Assembly (NCBI GenBank): GCA_024637255.1 | Contig: JAGXFO010000015.1 | Span: 108,232 to 172,231, forward strand | Direction: 5' to 3' | Origin: Sulfurovum sp. | Lineage (GTDB): Bacteria > Campylobacterota > Campylobacteria > Campylobacterales > Sulfurovaceae | DNA: 64,000 bases | Shown here: one piece after another, positions 54,066 to 63,865 of the stretch | How positions within the stretch are numbered: the first letter of the stretch is position 1 | Layout: each line of letters opens with the position of its first letter | Program-made: the position numbers and the translations under genes | Notes under the pieces: model-generated | What the model was told of the DNA's origin: nothing | Seen by the model: only the letters and a program-made list of their open reading frames with translations | The model's database searches: none

Positions 54066-55853
54066 ATGAATAAACTAGAAACCCTTAAACACTATTTCGG
54101 ACATAGTACTTTTAGACCTTTACAGGAAGAAGTGGTAGATGCAATTTTGGCAAAGCAGGATGTTTTGATGATACTCCCCACAGGTGGGGGAAAATCTCTT
54201 TGCTACCAGCTTCCTACACTTCTTATGGAAGGCATAACAGTCGTCGTTTCTCCTTTGCTTGCTCTCATGCATGACCAGGTCGTGGCACTACAGACCAATG
54301 ATATTTCAGCTGCAATGCTCTCCTCTATGCAAACGCTAGAGGAGAGTCAGGAGATAGAAGAGCAGTTACGCCGAGGAGAGATAAAACTTCTTTATGTGGC
54401 ACCTGAACGTTTAACCAATGCTTATTTCTTAAATCTTTTACATCAGCTCCCTATCAACTTTTTTGTCATAGATGAGGCACATTGCGTGAGTGAGTGGGGA
54501 CATGAATTTAGGGAGAATTACAGACGCCTCTCTTTGCTCAAAGAGCAGTTTGCCACGACACCTATCGCGGCATTTACTGCTACAGCTACCAATGCCGTGG
54601 AGAGTGATATTGCAAGTAACCTAGGGCTGAAATATCCTCACCGCGTCAGAGGCTCACTGTTTCGTGAAAATTTGACTATCAATGCAAGACACCGCATTAA
54701 AGATGGACGTGAGCAGCTTATGGAGTTCTTGAAGCTTCACAGCAATGAATCTGGCATCATATACACACTTTCACGTAAATCTACAGAGAGCGTAGCAGGT
54801 TTTTTGCAAAGTAAAGGTATTGAAGCCAAAGCGTATCATGCGGGACTAAGTACAGAAGAGAAAAACAGAACCTATGCAGATTTTGTTGCAGACAGAGTAC
54901 AGATTGTTGTTGCAACTATCGCCTTTGGTATGGGCATAGATAAGAGTAATATACGTTTTGTGGCGCATATGACCATGCCCAAAACGCTGGAAAATTTTTA
55001 TCAAGAGATAGGACGCGCAGGACGTGATGGTGTGGAGTCTGAGACGCTATTGCTTTTTTCTGCACAAGATATTGTGCAGCAAAAGATGTTTATAGAAGAC
55101 CTGCCTGAGACTCCCTATAAACAACATGCTTTTAACAAATTGGATGCCATGGTGCGTTTTGCAAACTCTGAGAGTTGCCGACACCAAACGGTTGCGGGAT
55201 ATTTTGATGATCGGATTAATAGCTGTGTAAACAAGTGTGACAACTGCACCGCGCCTCAGAGTGAAAAAGTAGACATTACAACAGCAGCGCGTATGTTGCT
55301 CTCTGCCATGATTCGCACGGAACAAAACTTTGGTTTACATTATGTCATAGATGTAATCAAGGGAAGTAAAGAGCAGAGGGTACTTCAAAACGGGCATGAT
55401 ACTCTTTCAGTCTACGGTATAGGAGATGAGTACAGCAAGGCACAATGGCTCACCATAGGTGACAAGTTATTGGAACTAAATGCCGTTGAAATAGGTGAGT
55501 TTAAAGTTTACAAATTGACAAGCTTTGGCGTAGAAGTCATCAAGGGTGCACATATTATAGAACTGAAAAAAGAGAGACTTGCCGTACAAAAAGCTGAGAC
55601 GAAAAAGAAAGTAGCCTACTTTGATGACTATGATGTTGACATGTATGACAAGCTTCGTGACCTACGCACACAAATAGCCTCAGAAAAAGGCATCCCACCT
55701 TACATCGTTTTCTCAGATAAAACATTAAAAGACCTTTCTGTTAAGCAACCACAGAGTAAAGTAGAGATGCTGGATGTGCATGGCATAGGTGAAGTGAAGT
55801 TTGAGAGGTATGGAGATGAGTTTCTTTCACTTATCTTAGGAATGAAAGCGTGA
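54066..55853 (+). CDS. recQ: ATP-dependent DNA helicase RecQ
   Basis: 595 aa. Motif I LPTGGGKSLCYQLP, motif II DEAHCVSEWGHEF, motif VI QEIGRAGRDG, zinc-binding cysteines in the RQC region (SCRHQ, SCVNKCDNC), winged helix, and an HRDC domain at the C-terminus (about 510-590). Unwinds recombination and repair intermediates. The -10-like TACACT lies six bases before the ATG with no RBS, so this gene may also be leaderless. Confidence 0.95.
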   Translation: MNKLETLKHYFGHSTFRPLQEEVVDAILAKQDVLMILPTGGGKSLCYQLPTLLMEGITVVVSPLLALMHDQVVALQTNDISAAMLSSMQTLEESQEIEEQLRRGEIKLLYVAPERLTNAYFLNLLHQLPINFFVIDEAHCVSEWGHEFRENYRRLSLLKEQFATTPIAAFTATATNAVESDIASNLGLKYPHRVRGSLFRENLTINARHRIKDGREQLMEFLKLHSNESGIIYTLSRKSTESVAGFLQSKGIEAKAYHAGLSTEEKNRTYADFVADRVQIVVATIAFGMGIDKSNIRFVAHMTMPKTLENFYQEIGRAGRDGVESETLLLFSAQDIVQQKMFIEDLPETPYKQHAFNKLDAMVRFANSESCRHQTVAGYFDDRINSCVNKCDNCTAPQSEKVDITTAARMLLSAMIRTEQNFGLHYVIDVIKGSKEQRVLQNGHDTLSVYGIGDEYSKAQWLTIGDKLLELNAVEIGEFKVYKLTSFGVEVIKGAHIIELKKERLAVQKAETKKKVAYFDDYDVDMYDKLRDLRTQIASEKGIPPYIVFSDKTLKDLSVKQPQSKVEMLDVHGIGEVKFERYGDEFLSLILGMKA

Positions 55854-56410
55854 AACAAAAACCCATATGCGGTATAGACGAAGCAGGACGCGGCCCTTTG
55901 GCGGGATCCTTGGTGATGGCGGGTGTGGTGTTGAGAAATCCCGTAGAGGGTTTGATGGACTCTAAAAAGTTGAGTTCCAAGAAACGTGAAGCCCTGTATG
56001 CCTTGATTGTACAAAGCTCTGAGTATCACATCATTTCTTTTTGCGCACAGGAGGTAGATGATTTGGGTATTTCAAAGTGTTTACATCTTGGTTTACAAAG
56101 TATACAAAGAAATTTACAGGGTGTTGACTATCTTTTTGACGGTAACAGTACTTTTGGTGTGGATAACATTACAACTATGGTAAAAGCAGACGATAAAGTT
56201 GCAGAAGTGAGTGCTGCGAGTATATTGGCAAAGGTAACAAGGGACACAGAGATTATAGCGATGGCAACGAAGTATCCGAAATATGGTTTTGAGAAACACA
56301 AGGGGTACGGAACCAAAGCCCACATAGAAGCTTTGACCAAATATGGCAGATGTGAAATCCACCGTAAAACCTTTAGGGTGAAAGGTTTGGATGAGCCAAG
56401 ACTCTTTTAG
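55850..56410 (+). CDS. rnhB: Ribonuclease HII
   Basis: 186 aa. Catalytic acidic residues in GIDEAGRGPLAG and in the YLFDGN segment; DSKKLSSKKRE and the basic KVTRD are conserved. Cuts RNA primers and single ribonucleotides in DNA. GTG start overlapping the recQ stop by four bases. Converges with the DUF945 gene (four-base overlap). Confidence 0.96.
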   Translation: MKQKPICGIDEAGRGPLAGSLVMAGVVLRNPVEGLMDSKKLSSKKREALYALIVQSSEYHIISFCAQEVDDLGISKCLHLGLQSIQRNLQGVDYLFDGNSTFGVDNITTMVKADDKVAEVSAASILAKVTRDTEIIAMATKYPKYGFEKHKGYGTKAHIEALTKYGRCEIHRKTFRVKGLDEPRLF

Positions 56411-57732
56411 CGTACGGGCTTACCATTGACACTTAATGAACCGTCTTTTAGTTTCAGGCTATAGATATATTTGCCAAGGCTTATTTCAGGTCTAAAAACC
56501 ATAAGTACTATCATCGCCTTTGGATGTTGAGATACCATATCAAACAATTCTTTGGAAAGTGATATTTTGAAGTTTGCATCCACTTTATCCAACGCAGATA
56601 TAGGATTGGTCTCTAAACTGGAAATATCCAGAGATTTGTCTATATCAAGCACGGCATCGAGCCAGAACCCTTCCATGCTTTTTCCTTCAAGTGTAACTTT
56701 GTCTGCACTAAGATTGGAAATTTCAAGATGAACATTCTTGGAGATAAGTTGTTGTAAAAGTACATTGAGCTCCTGCTCATTATTGGGATCGACATTCTGT
56801 AATTTTTCAAAAGCGTCCACATCAAGGTTATTGACTTTTACATCCAGTACGGAATTTTTGAGTCCCATGTGCTCTTTGCTGTTAAGGATTTTGATGCTTT
56901 GAATCTTTGTTTTGAGTGTCTCAGCAGCAAGGCCATCTTTGACGCTGGAGGTAGAATGTAGAGTGAAACCATCTGCGAGAAGTGTACCCTGGAAGCCACT
57001 ATTCATTTGAATCGTTTTTATAGTGTAATCTGCAGTGTAATCATAGACAGTAGTACCTGTGGAGATATAAGCACTCTTCAGTCCAAGTATGTGTATGCCC
57101 ATCTCGCTACTTGTATAGAGGTGAAGAGCCTCTAGCGTCTGTTTGAGTTCAACTATTTCGCCATCTTTGATATAGCCTGAAAAGTGAAGCCCCTGAGTGG
57201 CCAGTTTTATCTCTTCTCCTTCATTTTGCACTGTTTCATTCATGTCTTTCATGTAGCCCTGGAAGGTGGTCGCGGTATAGTCGATGTCAGCATGAACAAG
57301 AAATGTTTTCTTCTCAATCATTTTCTCAAGCTGTATAAGGAGCTGTCGGTCATTTTCATTTGTTGCCAAAGTGCTCATCCTTGTCGGTAGAGCCAGAGGG
57401 TAAAGGTCAAAAGCAATGCCGCTTTTCAAGTAGAAAACATCAACGCCCAGCTTGGCTCCTTTGAGTTTTTTAGCCTCTTCTTCGCTAAGCAGTAGGCCTC
57501 TTTTTTCAAAATAAAGGCTAGCTTTTTTTGCCTCCTCCAAAGAGATGATAAAGTGTTCTTTGGCTTCTGTTTTTTTCCTGTCAGATACTCCGAAACCTTG
57601 GGCCTGCATCCTTGTGAGTTCAGCATCCAGTTGCGCTTGCAACATAGATGTGATTTGTTTTGACCCTACGGTAAAGTAGTAAAGTACAACAATAACAATA
57701 AGTCCAAGCAGGCCAAGTCCTAATTTTTTCAT
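56407..57732 (-). CDS. DUF945 (YdgA-like) family protein
   Basis: 441 aa. N-terminal membrane anchor (LGLLGLIVIVVLYYFTVG) followed by a long periplasmic beta/alpha region with repeated amphipathic strands as in DUF945 proteins. No catalytic motif and no known mechanism. Start overlaps the aroC stop by four bases, so it belongs to the leftward operon of LapB-like, rnhA, rnc and aroC. Confidence 0.75.
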   Translation of the reverse strand: MKKLGLGLLGLIVIVVLYYFTVGSKQITSMLQAQLDAELTRMQAQGFGVSDRKKTEAKEHFIISLEEAKKASLYFEKRGLLLSEEEAKKLKGAKLGVDVFYLKSGIAFDLYPLALPTRMSTLATNENDRQLLIQLEKMIEKKTFLVHADIDYTATTFQGYMKDMNETVQNEGEEIKLATQGLHFSGYIKDGEIVELKQTLEALHLYTSSEMGIHILGLKSAYISTGTTVYDYTADYTIKTIQMNSGFQGTLLADGFTLHSTSSVKDGLAAETLKTKIQSIKILNSKEHMGLKNSVLDVKVNNLDVDAFEKLQNVDPNNEQELNVLLQQLISKNVHLEISNLSADKVTLEGKSMEGFWLDAVLDIDKSLDISSLETNPISALDKVDANFKISLSKELFDMVSQHPKAMIVLMVFRPEISLGKYIYSLKLKDGSLSVNGKPVR

Positions 57733-58811
57733 AGCTTTCCTTTGTAAATAGCAGTTAAGTGGCCCATTTTTTTACCCATATTGAGCAAGGCCATATCGGC
57801 AAGCGTAAGTGCCATCATCGCTTCACACACCACAGCACCCCTGATGGCAACACAGGGGTCATGTCGTCCTTTTAGATTGCATTGGACCTCTTCATTTTGG
57901 GTACTAATGGTTTGTTGTTCCTTAAAAATGGAAGGGGTAGGCTTAAAATGAGTCTTTACGATGATGGTGTCTCCATTGGAAATGCCACCGAGCATGCCTC
58001 CGGAGTGGTTGGAGGTAAAGCCTTCGCTTCTTATAGCGTCATTGTTTTGGCTTCCTTTGAGGTGTGTACTAGCTACACCGTCGCCTATCTCAACAGCTTT
58101 GGCTGCATTAATACCCATCATGGCTTCAGCTAGAATGGCATCCAGTTTGTAGTAAAGTGGCTCACCTAGTCCAATAGGTACACCGGTGGCGGTAGTGAGT
58201 ACCACACCACCAACGGAATCATGATTATCTTTGGCTGTTAAAATAGCTGCTTCCTGCGCAGCTTCCATATGGGGGTCAAGCGCGTACAGTTTAGATGTTT
58301 TTGCGTACTCAAAATCTTGTATTTCCCCTTTGATGCCATCTACTTCGCAAAGTCCGCTTTGTATGGACACTCCCAACTCTTTGAGTATCAGTTTTGCTAT
58401 CGCACCTCCGGCTACACGCGCAGCTGTTTCTCTGGCTGAACTGCGCCCGCCACCACGGTAATCTCTTAGTCCATACTTGTGAAAGTAGGTAAAATCGGCA
58501 TGTCCCGGACGAAAGAGGTCTTTGACATTTTCATAGTCTTTGGATTTTTGATTGGTGTTAAAAATAACCATCGCAATGGGAGTTCCTGTGCTAAAGCCTT
58601 CAAAAGTACCCGAAAGTATTTCAACTTTGTCCTCTTCTTTGCGCCCTGTTTCAAGTTTGGATTTACCCGGTTTTCTTCTGTCGAGTTCAGATTGTATAAA
58701 TGCTTCATCTATGAAAAGACCTGCAGGAACACCGTCAAGTATGCATCCCAGTGCTTTACCGTGGGATTCACCAAAAGTGGTAAGGGTTAGTTTTTTTCCA
58801 AAGGTATTCAT
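57729..58811 (-). CDS. aroC: Chorismate synthase
   Basis: 360 aa. Last step of the shikimate pathway; needs reduced FMN. Signatures [51 protein letters not shown] and a C-terminal GRHDPC are present. Overlaps rnc (ATGA) and the DUF945 gene, four bases each. Confidence 0.97.
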   Translation of the reverse strand: MNTFGKKLTLTTFGESHGKALGCILDGVPAGLFIDEAFIQSELDRRKPGKSKLETGRKEEDKVEILSGTFEGFSTGTPIAMVIFNTNQKSKDYENVKDLFRPGHADFTYFHKYGLRDYRGGGRSSARETAARVAGGAIAKLILKELGVSIQSGLCEVDGIKGEIQDFEYAKTSKLYALDPHMEAAQEAAILTAKDNHDSVGGVVLTTATGVPIGLGEPLYYKLDAILAEAMMGINAAKAVEIGDGVASTHLKGSQNNDAIRSEGFTSNHSGGMLGGISNGDTIIVKTHFKPTPSIFKEQQTISTQNEEVQCNLKGRHDPCVAIRGAVVCEAMMALTLADMALLNMGKKMGHLTAIYKGKL

Positions 58812-59479
58812 TTTCTCAATTCCTTCAATGCAAGTTTGGCAGCTTTTTGTTGGGCCTCTTTTTTGCTTTTTCCTTTTCCTTTGGCAATAGTAATTTCATC
58901 TAGTATAATGGCAATTTCAAACTCTTTTTTATGGTCAGGACCGGATGAGCCCAGCATTTCGTACAGGGGTGTTACTCCATGCGTTGCTTGTGTCAACTCC
59001 TGTAAAGCAGTTTTATAATCTTTTGACAAAGAGTCAAGATCTATTTTTGGATGACACTCTTCGAGTAGTTTGATCGATATCTCTTTCACTACGCTTAGTC
59101 CCGCCTCTAGGTAAATAGCACCTATAATCGCTTCAAAAGCATTCGAAAGCAAGGAAGGCTTATCGCGGCCGTTGTTATTTTCTTCGGCCAGTGAAAGGTA
59201 GATGTAGGAGCCAAGATTGAGTTTCCTTGCCAAAAGTGTAAAGCCAACTTCATTAACCAGTGAAGCACGTATTTTTGAAAGTATGCCTTCGTTTGAATTT
59301 GGGAATTTTTTAAAAAGATACTCACCTACGATCAGGTCAAGTACAGCATCTCCTAAAAATTCAAGCCGCTCATTATTGTAAGGCTTTTTGTCACTTTTAT
59401 GTGTCAAAGCCTCAATAATCAATTGCTTGTCTTTAAATGTATAGTTTAGTCGGTTTTCAAGTTCGTTGTAGTCGTTCAT
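58808..59479 (-). CDS. rnc: Ribonuclease III
   Basis: 223 aa. RIIID signature [14 protein letters not shown] with catalytic acids and [11 protein letters not shown], then a dsRBD (about 150-222; [16 protein letters not shown]). Processes rRNA precursors and antisense duplexes. Nine bases after rnhA. Confidence 0.97.
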   Translation of the reverse strand: MNDYNELENRLNYTFKDKQLIIEALTHKSDKKPYNNERLEFLGDAVLDLIVGEYLFKKFPNSNEGILSKIRASLVNEVGFTLLARKLNLGSYIYLSLAEENNNGRDKPSLLSNAFEAIIGAIYLEAGLSVVKEISIKLLEECHPKIDLDSLSKDYKTALQELTQATHGVTPLYEMLGSSGPDHKKEFEIAIILDEITIAKGKGKSKKEAQQKAAKLALKELRK

Positions 59480-59488
59480 TTTTTTCCT

Positions 59489-59932
59489 CTATAGTGTTAA
59501 CTTCATTTTTTCTGCTTCATTTCTTGCCAATTCGTCACAACGTTCGTTTTCGGGGTGCCCATCGTGGCCTCTCACCCAGGTGCCACTAACATTATGGGCC
59601 GCAGCAGCGTCAAGGTAGGCCTTCCATAAATCCACATTCTTTACTTTGGCAAAGTTTCTTTTTACCCAACCGTCCAGCCATTCATTGATGGCTTTGACCA
59701 CATAAGAACTGTCAGAGACGACTTCGACATCACAGGGTTCTTTAAGTAGCTTGAGCCCCTCTATGACGCCTTGAAGTTCCATGCGGTTGTTGGTAGTGTG
59801 AGCCTCTGCACCAGAGTACTCTTTACACTTTCCTTTGAACTCAAGGATGCCGCCATAGCCTCCAGGACCAGGATTTCCAAGGCTGGAGCCATCAGAGTAG
59901 AGAGTAATCTGTTTTCGGACTTGATTTTGCAA
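59489..59932 (-). CDS. rnhA: Ribonuclease HI
   Basis: 147 aa from TTG 59932, which has GAGG six bases upstream; an earlier TTG at 59944 overlaps that site. Catalytic D-E-D-D set: Asp in YSDGS, Glu in NRMELQGV, Asp in VVSDSSYV and Asp in ERCDELA. Hydrolyses RNA of RNA-DNA hybrids. Overlaps the end of the LapB-like gene, so it is coupled. Confidence 0.95.
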   Translation of the reverse strand: MQNQVRKQITLYSDGSSLGNPGPGGYGGILEFKGKCKEYSGAEAHTTNNRMELQGVIEGLKLLKEPCDVEVVSDSSYVVKAINEWLDGWVKRNFAKVKNVDLWKAYLDAAAAHNVSGTWVRGHDGHPENERCDELARNEAEKMKLTL

Positions 59933-60935
59933 TTTTTTCCTCAACTTTAACAGAATTTATAGCCATACAGCTCGGACAGCGTTTAAAAGAAACAGGGAAA
60001 CTCTGTTTACATTTTTGACAGAGATAGGAGAAGTCTAAATCTCCTCCTTCAAAGCCATTTTGTTTGGCCGAAGCCAACATATCTATACTAAATATACCGC
60101 TTTGTATGACAGGTTCCTGTAAATACCCTTTTGCATAATAAAGCGTTTTTAACCGCTGACTCGACGCGATTATATCCAAATCGAGTTGTGAATTTGGTAA
60201 GAACCAAAGGATGTCAAGGAGTTCTTTGATACGTTCAGGATCAATGATTTCCCAAGCACTTTTAGTATCAAGCTGTAAAAGTACGGTTACTATTTGTCGG
60301 TAAAGACTCGGTTCTTCTTCCAATAGCTTCCTGAATTGTTCTATTTTAGTTTGTGTGGGCAGGGTTTTGTCGGCAAGGAGTTCTGAGAAATCTAAGAATT
60401 TTTCAAGTGACCCTGTCTTTTCCCCAAGTATCTTAAGAGGCCCCAAGGTGCCCCTTGCCTTGTCGTATTGATGCATAATCTCATAGACAATACCTAGCTC
60501 ATACAGCACTTTGACATTGCGTGGTTTTTTACGTAATATTTCTGTATATATATCCATAGAGCGCAGCAGGAATCCTGCATGAAGGTAAGTATTGCCCAGC
60601 CTTTCCATAAGTTCCAACCGATCAGCGTCGTTTGAAATATGTTTAATAAGATACACATAGATGTTGATGGACTTATGGTATTCTCCAGAATTTTCAAACG
60701 CTTTTGCAAGTAAAATAAGCGGTTTGAGCATATTGGGTTCAAAAGGCATCTCTTTTGTATCGAGTGCACACTCAGAAGTATCAAATTTTTCTAAAAATTT
60801 AAGCAGGTTTCCTTCTTCTTTTTGTTGCCTATGCATACCCCACCCGTAGGTCAAAATGGCAATAATAAGAGACACAACAATGATGAGTATAATACTAAAA
60901 AGCGGGTCATCATAAGCGGGTAATATATTTTCCAA
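59892..60935 (-). CDS. LapB/YciM-like TPR protein with zinc ribbon
   Basis: 347 aa. N-terminal membrane anchor (SIILIIVVSLIIAILTYGWGM), TPR repeats (about 75-250) and a C-terminal metal-binding ribbon CQKC ... CPSC, the layout of LapB, which controls LpxC turnover and LPS assembly in E. coli. Sequence is divergent, so the function is a suggestion. Its last 41 bases overlap rnhA. Divergent from dnaG. Confidence 0.78.
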   Translation of the reverse strand: MENILPAYDDPLFSIILIIVVSLIIAILTYGWGMHRQQKEEGNLLKFLEKFDTSECALDTKEMPFEPNMLKPLILLAKAFENSGEYHKSINIYVYLIKHISNDADRLELMERLGNTYLHAGFLLRSMDIYTEILRKKPRNVKVLYELGIVYEIMHQYDKARGTLGPLKILGEKTGSLEKFLDFSELLADKTLPTQTKIEQFRKLLEEEPSLYRQIVTVLLQLDTKSAWEIIDPERIKELLDILWFLPNSQLDLDIIASSQRLKTLYYAKGYLQEPVIQSGIFSIDMLASAKQNGFEGGDLDFSYLCQKCKQSFPVSFKRCPSCMAINSVKVEEKIAKSSPKTDYSLL

Positions 60936-60980
60936 AAAAATCCTTAAATAGCTTGAGAGTTTAAATTATATCGAATTAGA

Positions 60981-60992
60981 TATAATTCTATT
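60981..60992 (+). promoter_or_regulatory. Leaderless promoter of dnaG
   Basis: TATAAT at 60981-60986, then six bases and the ATG at 60993. No ribosome-binding site is present, which fits an mRNA that begins at the start codon. Confidence 0.65.
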
Positions 60993-62651
60993 ATGATAGA
61001 TAATGCTTCAATAGAATCCTTAAAAAACAGTATTGACATAGTAGATGTGATAGGCAGCTTTATAGAATTGCGTAAAGCCGGAGCAAACTATAAGGCGAAC
61101 TGTCCTTTTCATGGAGAAAAAACACCCTCTTTCGTAGTAAGTCCCTCTAAGCAGATATATCACTGTTTTGGCTGTGGTGTTGGAGGGGACAGCGTTAAGT
61201 TTGTGATGGAATTGGAAAAACTCTCTTACCCTGAAGCCATAGAAAAACTTGCTTCCATGAACAACTTTTCGTTGAATTACACCAAAGGAAGTTCTGACTA
61301 CTCTGATGCAAAACGTGTACTCGAAGCCGTAGGACAGTGGTATATGAAAAATTTAAACCACAATCATACAGCCATGAAGTATCTGCTTGATAGAGGTATA
61401 TCTCAAAATTCCATTGAAACCTTTGAGATAGGTTATGTTCCGAGCGGTCAGGAAGTCATACAGTTTCTACAGCGCGCACTGCTTCCTTTGCCTATGGCTG
61501 CAGAGGCTGGAATCATAGCACAGAGTGAAAATGGCAGTGGGTATTATGCACGTTTGGTAGAACGCATCACTTTTCCTATTTACTCTATGAGTGCATCGAT
61601 TGTCGGCTTTGGCGGTCGGACAATTACGAATCATCCTGCAAAGTACATCAACTCTCCACAAACAAAATTGTTCAATAAATCACAACTTCTTTATGGCTAT
61701 CATTTAGCAAAAGAGAGTATTTACAAGAACAGGAAAATCATTATTTGTGAAGGGTACTTGGATGTGGTGATGTTCCATCAGGCAGGCTTTAAGGAGGCAG
61801 TTGCGGGAATGGGCACAGCACTCACGGCAGATCATTTACCCTTATTACGCAAAGGGGAGCCAAAAGTCATCCTGGCATATGATGGGGACAAGGCAGGTAT
61901 CGCTGCTGCGCTTAAAGCTGCCCAAATGTTGTCAGCTGGCGGTTTTGATGGCGGTGTGGTGCTGTTTCCAGATGGACAAGATCCTGCAGACCTCATAGCT
62001 AAAGGACAAAGCGAAACAGTGGCAAAGTTGCTTCGTGATGCTAAGCCTCTCATACCTTTTGTATTGGAGATGATTGTCTCTATATATAATTTAAATGACC
62101 CTAGAGCAAAAGAAGCTGCTTTTGGCGCTGTAAAGCAGTATCTTGACACATTAAGCCAAATTATCAAAGATGCATACATCCCAATGGCCGCAACAGTGTT
62201 GGGGCTTTCTCCTTCATTTTTTGGCAAGGGGGCGAACCCTGCTAGGGCAAGACAAAGCTTCACGCAAAAAAAAGATGATGTAGGACAATTAAGCATTCTA
62301 AAAACACTTATCGAGAAGCCCAATTTCATAGATAATGTTTTAAGCGTAATGGATATCACTATGTTTGGCGCGTATGCAGGACTTTTTACGGCCATCATCA
62401 ATGCAGACAACACTCATCCGGGCTTGGTTGGATTGAGTGTGGATGAGAACTTTGAAGTTATGAATGAAGACGAGCTCAATCATGCGCTGATACAATTACT
62501 TACCATACATTATATGGAAAAATTAAAGAGCATCCCCCGAGATACCTCTATGGTTCCGGGAAAAAAAGCATTTCTTGTTAAAAAGATAAAAATGGATATA
62601 CTGCCAAGATTAAAAAAAGGAGAGTTGGTCGCATTTGACTTAACTCTTTAA
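60993..62651 (+). CDS. dnaG: DNA primase
   Basis: 552 aa. N-terminal CHC2 zinc domain (CPFHGEKTPSF, CFGCG), primase core with Toprim motifs (EGYLDV, AYDGDKAG) and a C-terminal helicase-interaction region. Makes RNA primers at the fork. Stands outside the usual rpsU-dnaG-rpoD arrangement. The promoter suggests a leaderless transcript. Confidence 0.96.
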   Translation: MIDNASIESLKNSIDIVDVIGSFIELRKAGANYKANCPFHGEKTPSFVVSPSKQIYHCFGCGVGGDSVKFVMELEKLSYPEAIEKLASMNNFSLNYTKGSSDYSDAKRVLEAVGQWYMKNLNHNHTAMKYLLDRGISQNSIETFEIGYVPSGQEVIQFLQRALLPLPMAAEAGIIAQSENGSGYYARLVERITFPIYSMSASIVGFGGRTITNHPAKYINSPQTKLFNKSQLLYGYHLAKESIYKNRKIIICEGYLDVVMFHQAGFKEAVAGMGTALTADHLPLLRKGEPKVILAYDGDKAGIAAALKAAQMLSAGGFDGGVVLFPDGQDPADLIAKGQSETVAKLLRDAKPLIPFVLEMIVSIYNLNDPRAKEAAFGAVKQYLDTLSQIIKDAYIPMAATVLGLSPSFFGKGANPARARQSFTQKKDDVGQLSILKTLIEKPNFIDNVLSVMDITMFGAYAGLFTAIINADNTHPGLVGLSVDENFEVMNEDELNHALIQLLTIHYMEKLKSIPRDTSMVPGKKAFLVKKIKMDILPRLKKGELVAFDLTL

Positions 62652-62668
62652 CTCTAAAGGAATTTAAA

Positions 62669-62950
62669 ATGGCAAGAGCATCGGCAAGACATATACTGGT
62701 TAATGACGAAGCGTTCTGTAAAGAACTCAAAGAAAAGATAAACTCAGGTGAAATGACGTTTGAGCAGGCTGCAAAAGACCATTCTACCTGTCCTTCGGGT
62801 GCTGAAGGCGGAGACCTTGGAACATTTGGGCAAGGCCAGATGGTGCCAGAGTTCGATAAAGTTGTTTTTAACGATGAGGTAGGTGTAGTACACGGTCCTG
62901 TGAAAACACAGTTTGGCTACCACCTTCTTGAAATTACAGAGCGCAAGTAA
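62669..62950 (+). CDS. Parvulin-type peptidyl-prolyl isomerase
   Basis: 93 aa, a single PpiC/parvulin domain without signal peptide: ARHILV, DHSTCPSGAEGGDLGTFGQGQMVPEFD, and QFGYHLLEI with the active-site His. Cytosolic folding helper. AAAGGAA precedes the ATG; 17 bases after dnaG. Confidence 0.94.
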   Translation: MARASARHILVNDEAFCKELKEKINSGEMTFEQAAKDHSTCPSGAEGGDLGTFGQGQMVPEFDKVVFNDEVGVVHGPVKTQFGYHLLEITERK

Positions 62951-63014
62951 AATATTTTTGCAGATAGGTAATTCTTTACCTATCTTATGATAAAATCCTA
63001 TTCTTCCAACTTGT

Positions 63015-63090
63015 GGGGCATTAGCTCAGCTGGGAGAGCGCTTCGCTGGCAGCGAAGAGGTCAGCGGTTCGAGCCCGCTATGCTCCACCA
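63015..63090 (+). tRNA. tRNA-Ala (anticodon GGC)
   Basis: 76 nt with encoded CCA. Acceptor GGGGCAT pairs with ATGCTCC with a G-T pair, anticodon loop CTGGCAG gives GGC, T loop GTTCGAG. The third acceptor pair region carries the G-U typical of alanine tRNAs. Confidence 0.97.
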
Positions 63091-63190
63091 ATTACTACTC
63101 TAGCACAATCAAGCAACATCCAAAGAATACACACTAAGCGATCTGATTTGTGTACATCAATGTGTATATTTATAATAAAACTTATCTTAC

Positions 63191-63862
63191 TCAGCTTTCG
63201 CACATAAAACCCAACTCTTTTCGAGTGTAAGCCCTTAACACGACGATAATATGAAGTAGATCTTTATTCTCCTTGACAACATTTTCAATATCGGCGATAT
63301 TTGTCAAGATCTGAATAAAAAGCTGCATAGATACCACAAGGGCTTCCAGTTCACATTCTAACTCTCTAAAGAGCTCTCCCAGTGTTTTGGGTTCATTGCT
63401 TAGGCGGTTTATGTAACTGGTGATGTTGTAAGCAAACATTGAAAGCGTTATCTTCGCGATGAGTGCTTCGTAGAGCCGGTTCTCTTCCTTGCCCAATCCA
63501 AAGTGTTCTCTGAGGTCTTTATATCCCTGTTCGATATTCCAGCGTTTTCGGTAAGTCGTAATGATATCTCCAGCAGACAATGACAAGTCTGTAGAGATGA
63601 ACACAAGCAGGTCTTTACCTGTATGTAAAAAGACAAGCTTTACTCTACCGAGTTCCTTATGTTCGGCCACTGCATCGAAATAGGTATATTTTATCTTTCC
63701 GTAACGTCCGTGAGCACTGTGACGCACTTTAGAAAGTGCGCTGTACATACTATTGAGTGTCTTATGTCTACCCTTAAAATTCCAGATACGTTCATTATTG
63801 GCGATACGTGCAATAACAGGCATGCCTAAGGCTGAGACTTCTTTAATAAAGTTTGGTTTGTG
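63191..63862 (-). pseudogene. IS4-type transposase, C-terminal fragment
   Basis: About 224 codons remain open on the minus strand, 210 of them from an internal Met at 63823. The region YRKRWNIEQGYKDLREHFGLG carries the Y-(2)-R-(3)-E-(6)-K-like signature with the catalytic Glu of IS4-type DDE transposases. The frame is closed upstream by TGA at 63863-63865, just before HKPNFIKEV, where relatives read through the second catalytic Asp region. So the copy lacks the first part of the active site and is inactive unless the rest lies beyond the window in another frame. Confidence 0.75.
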
Positions 63863-63865
63863 TCA

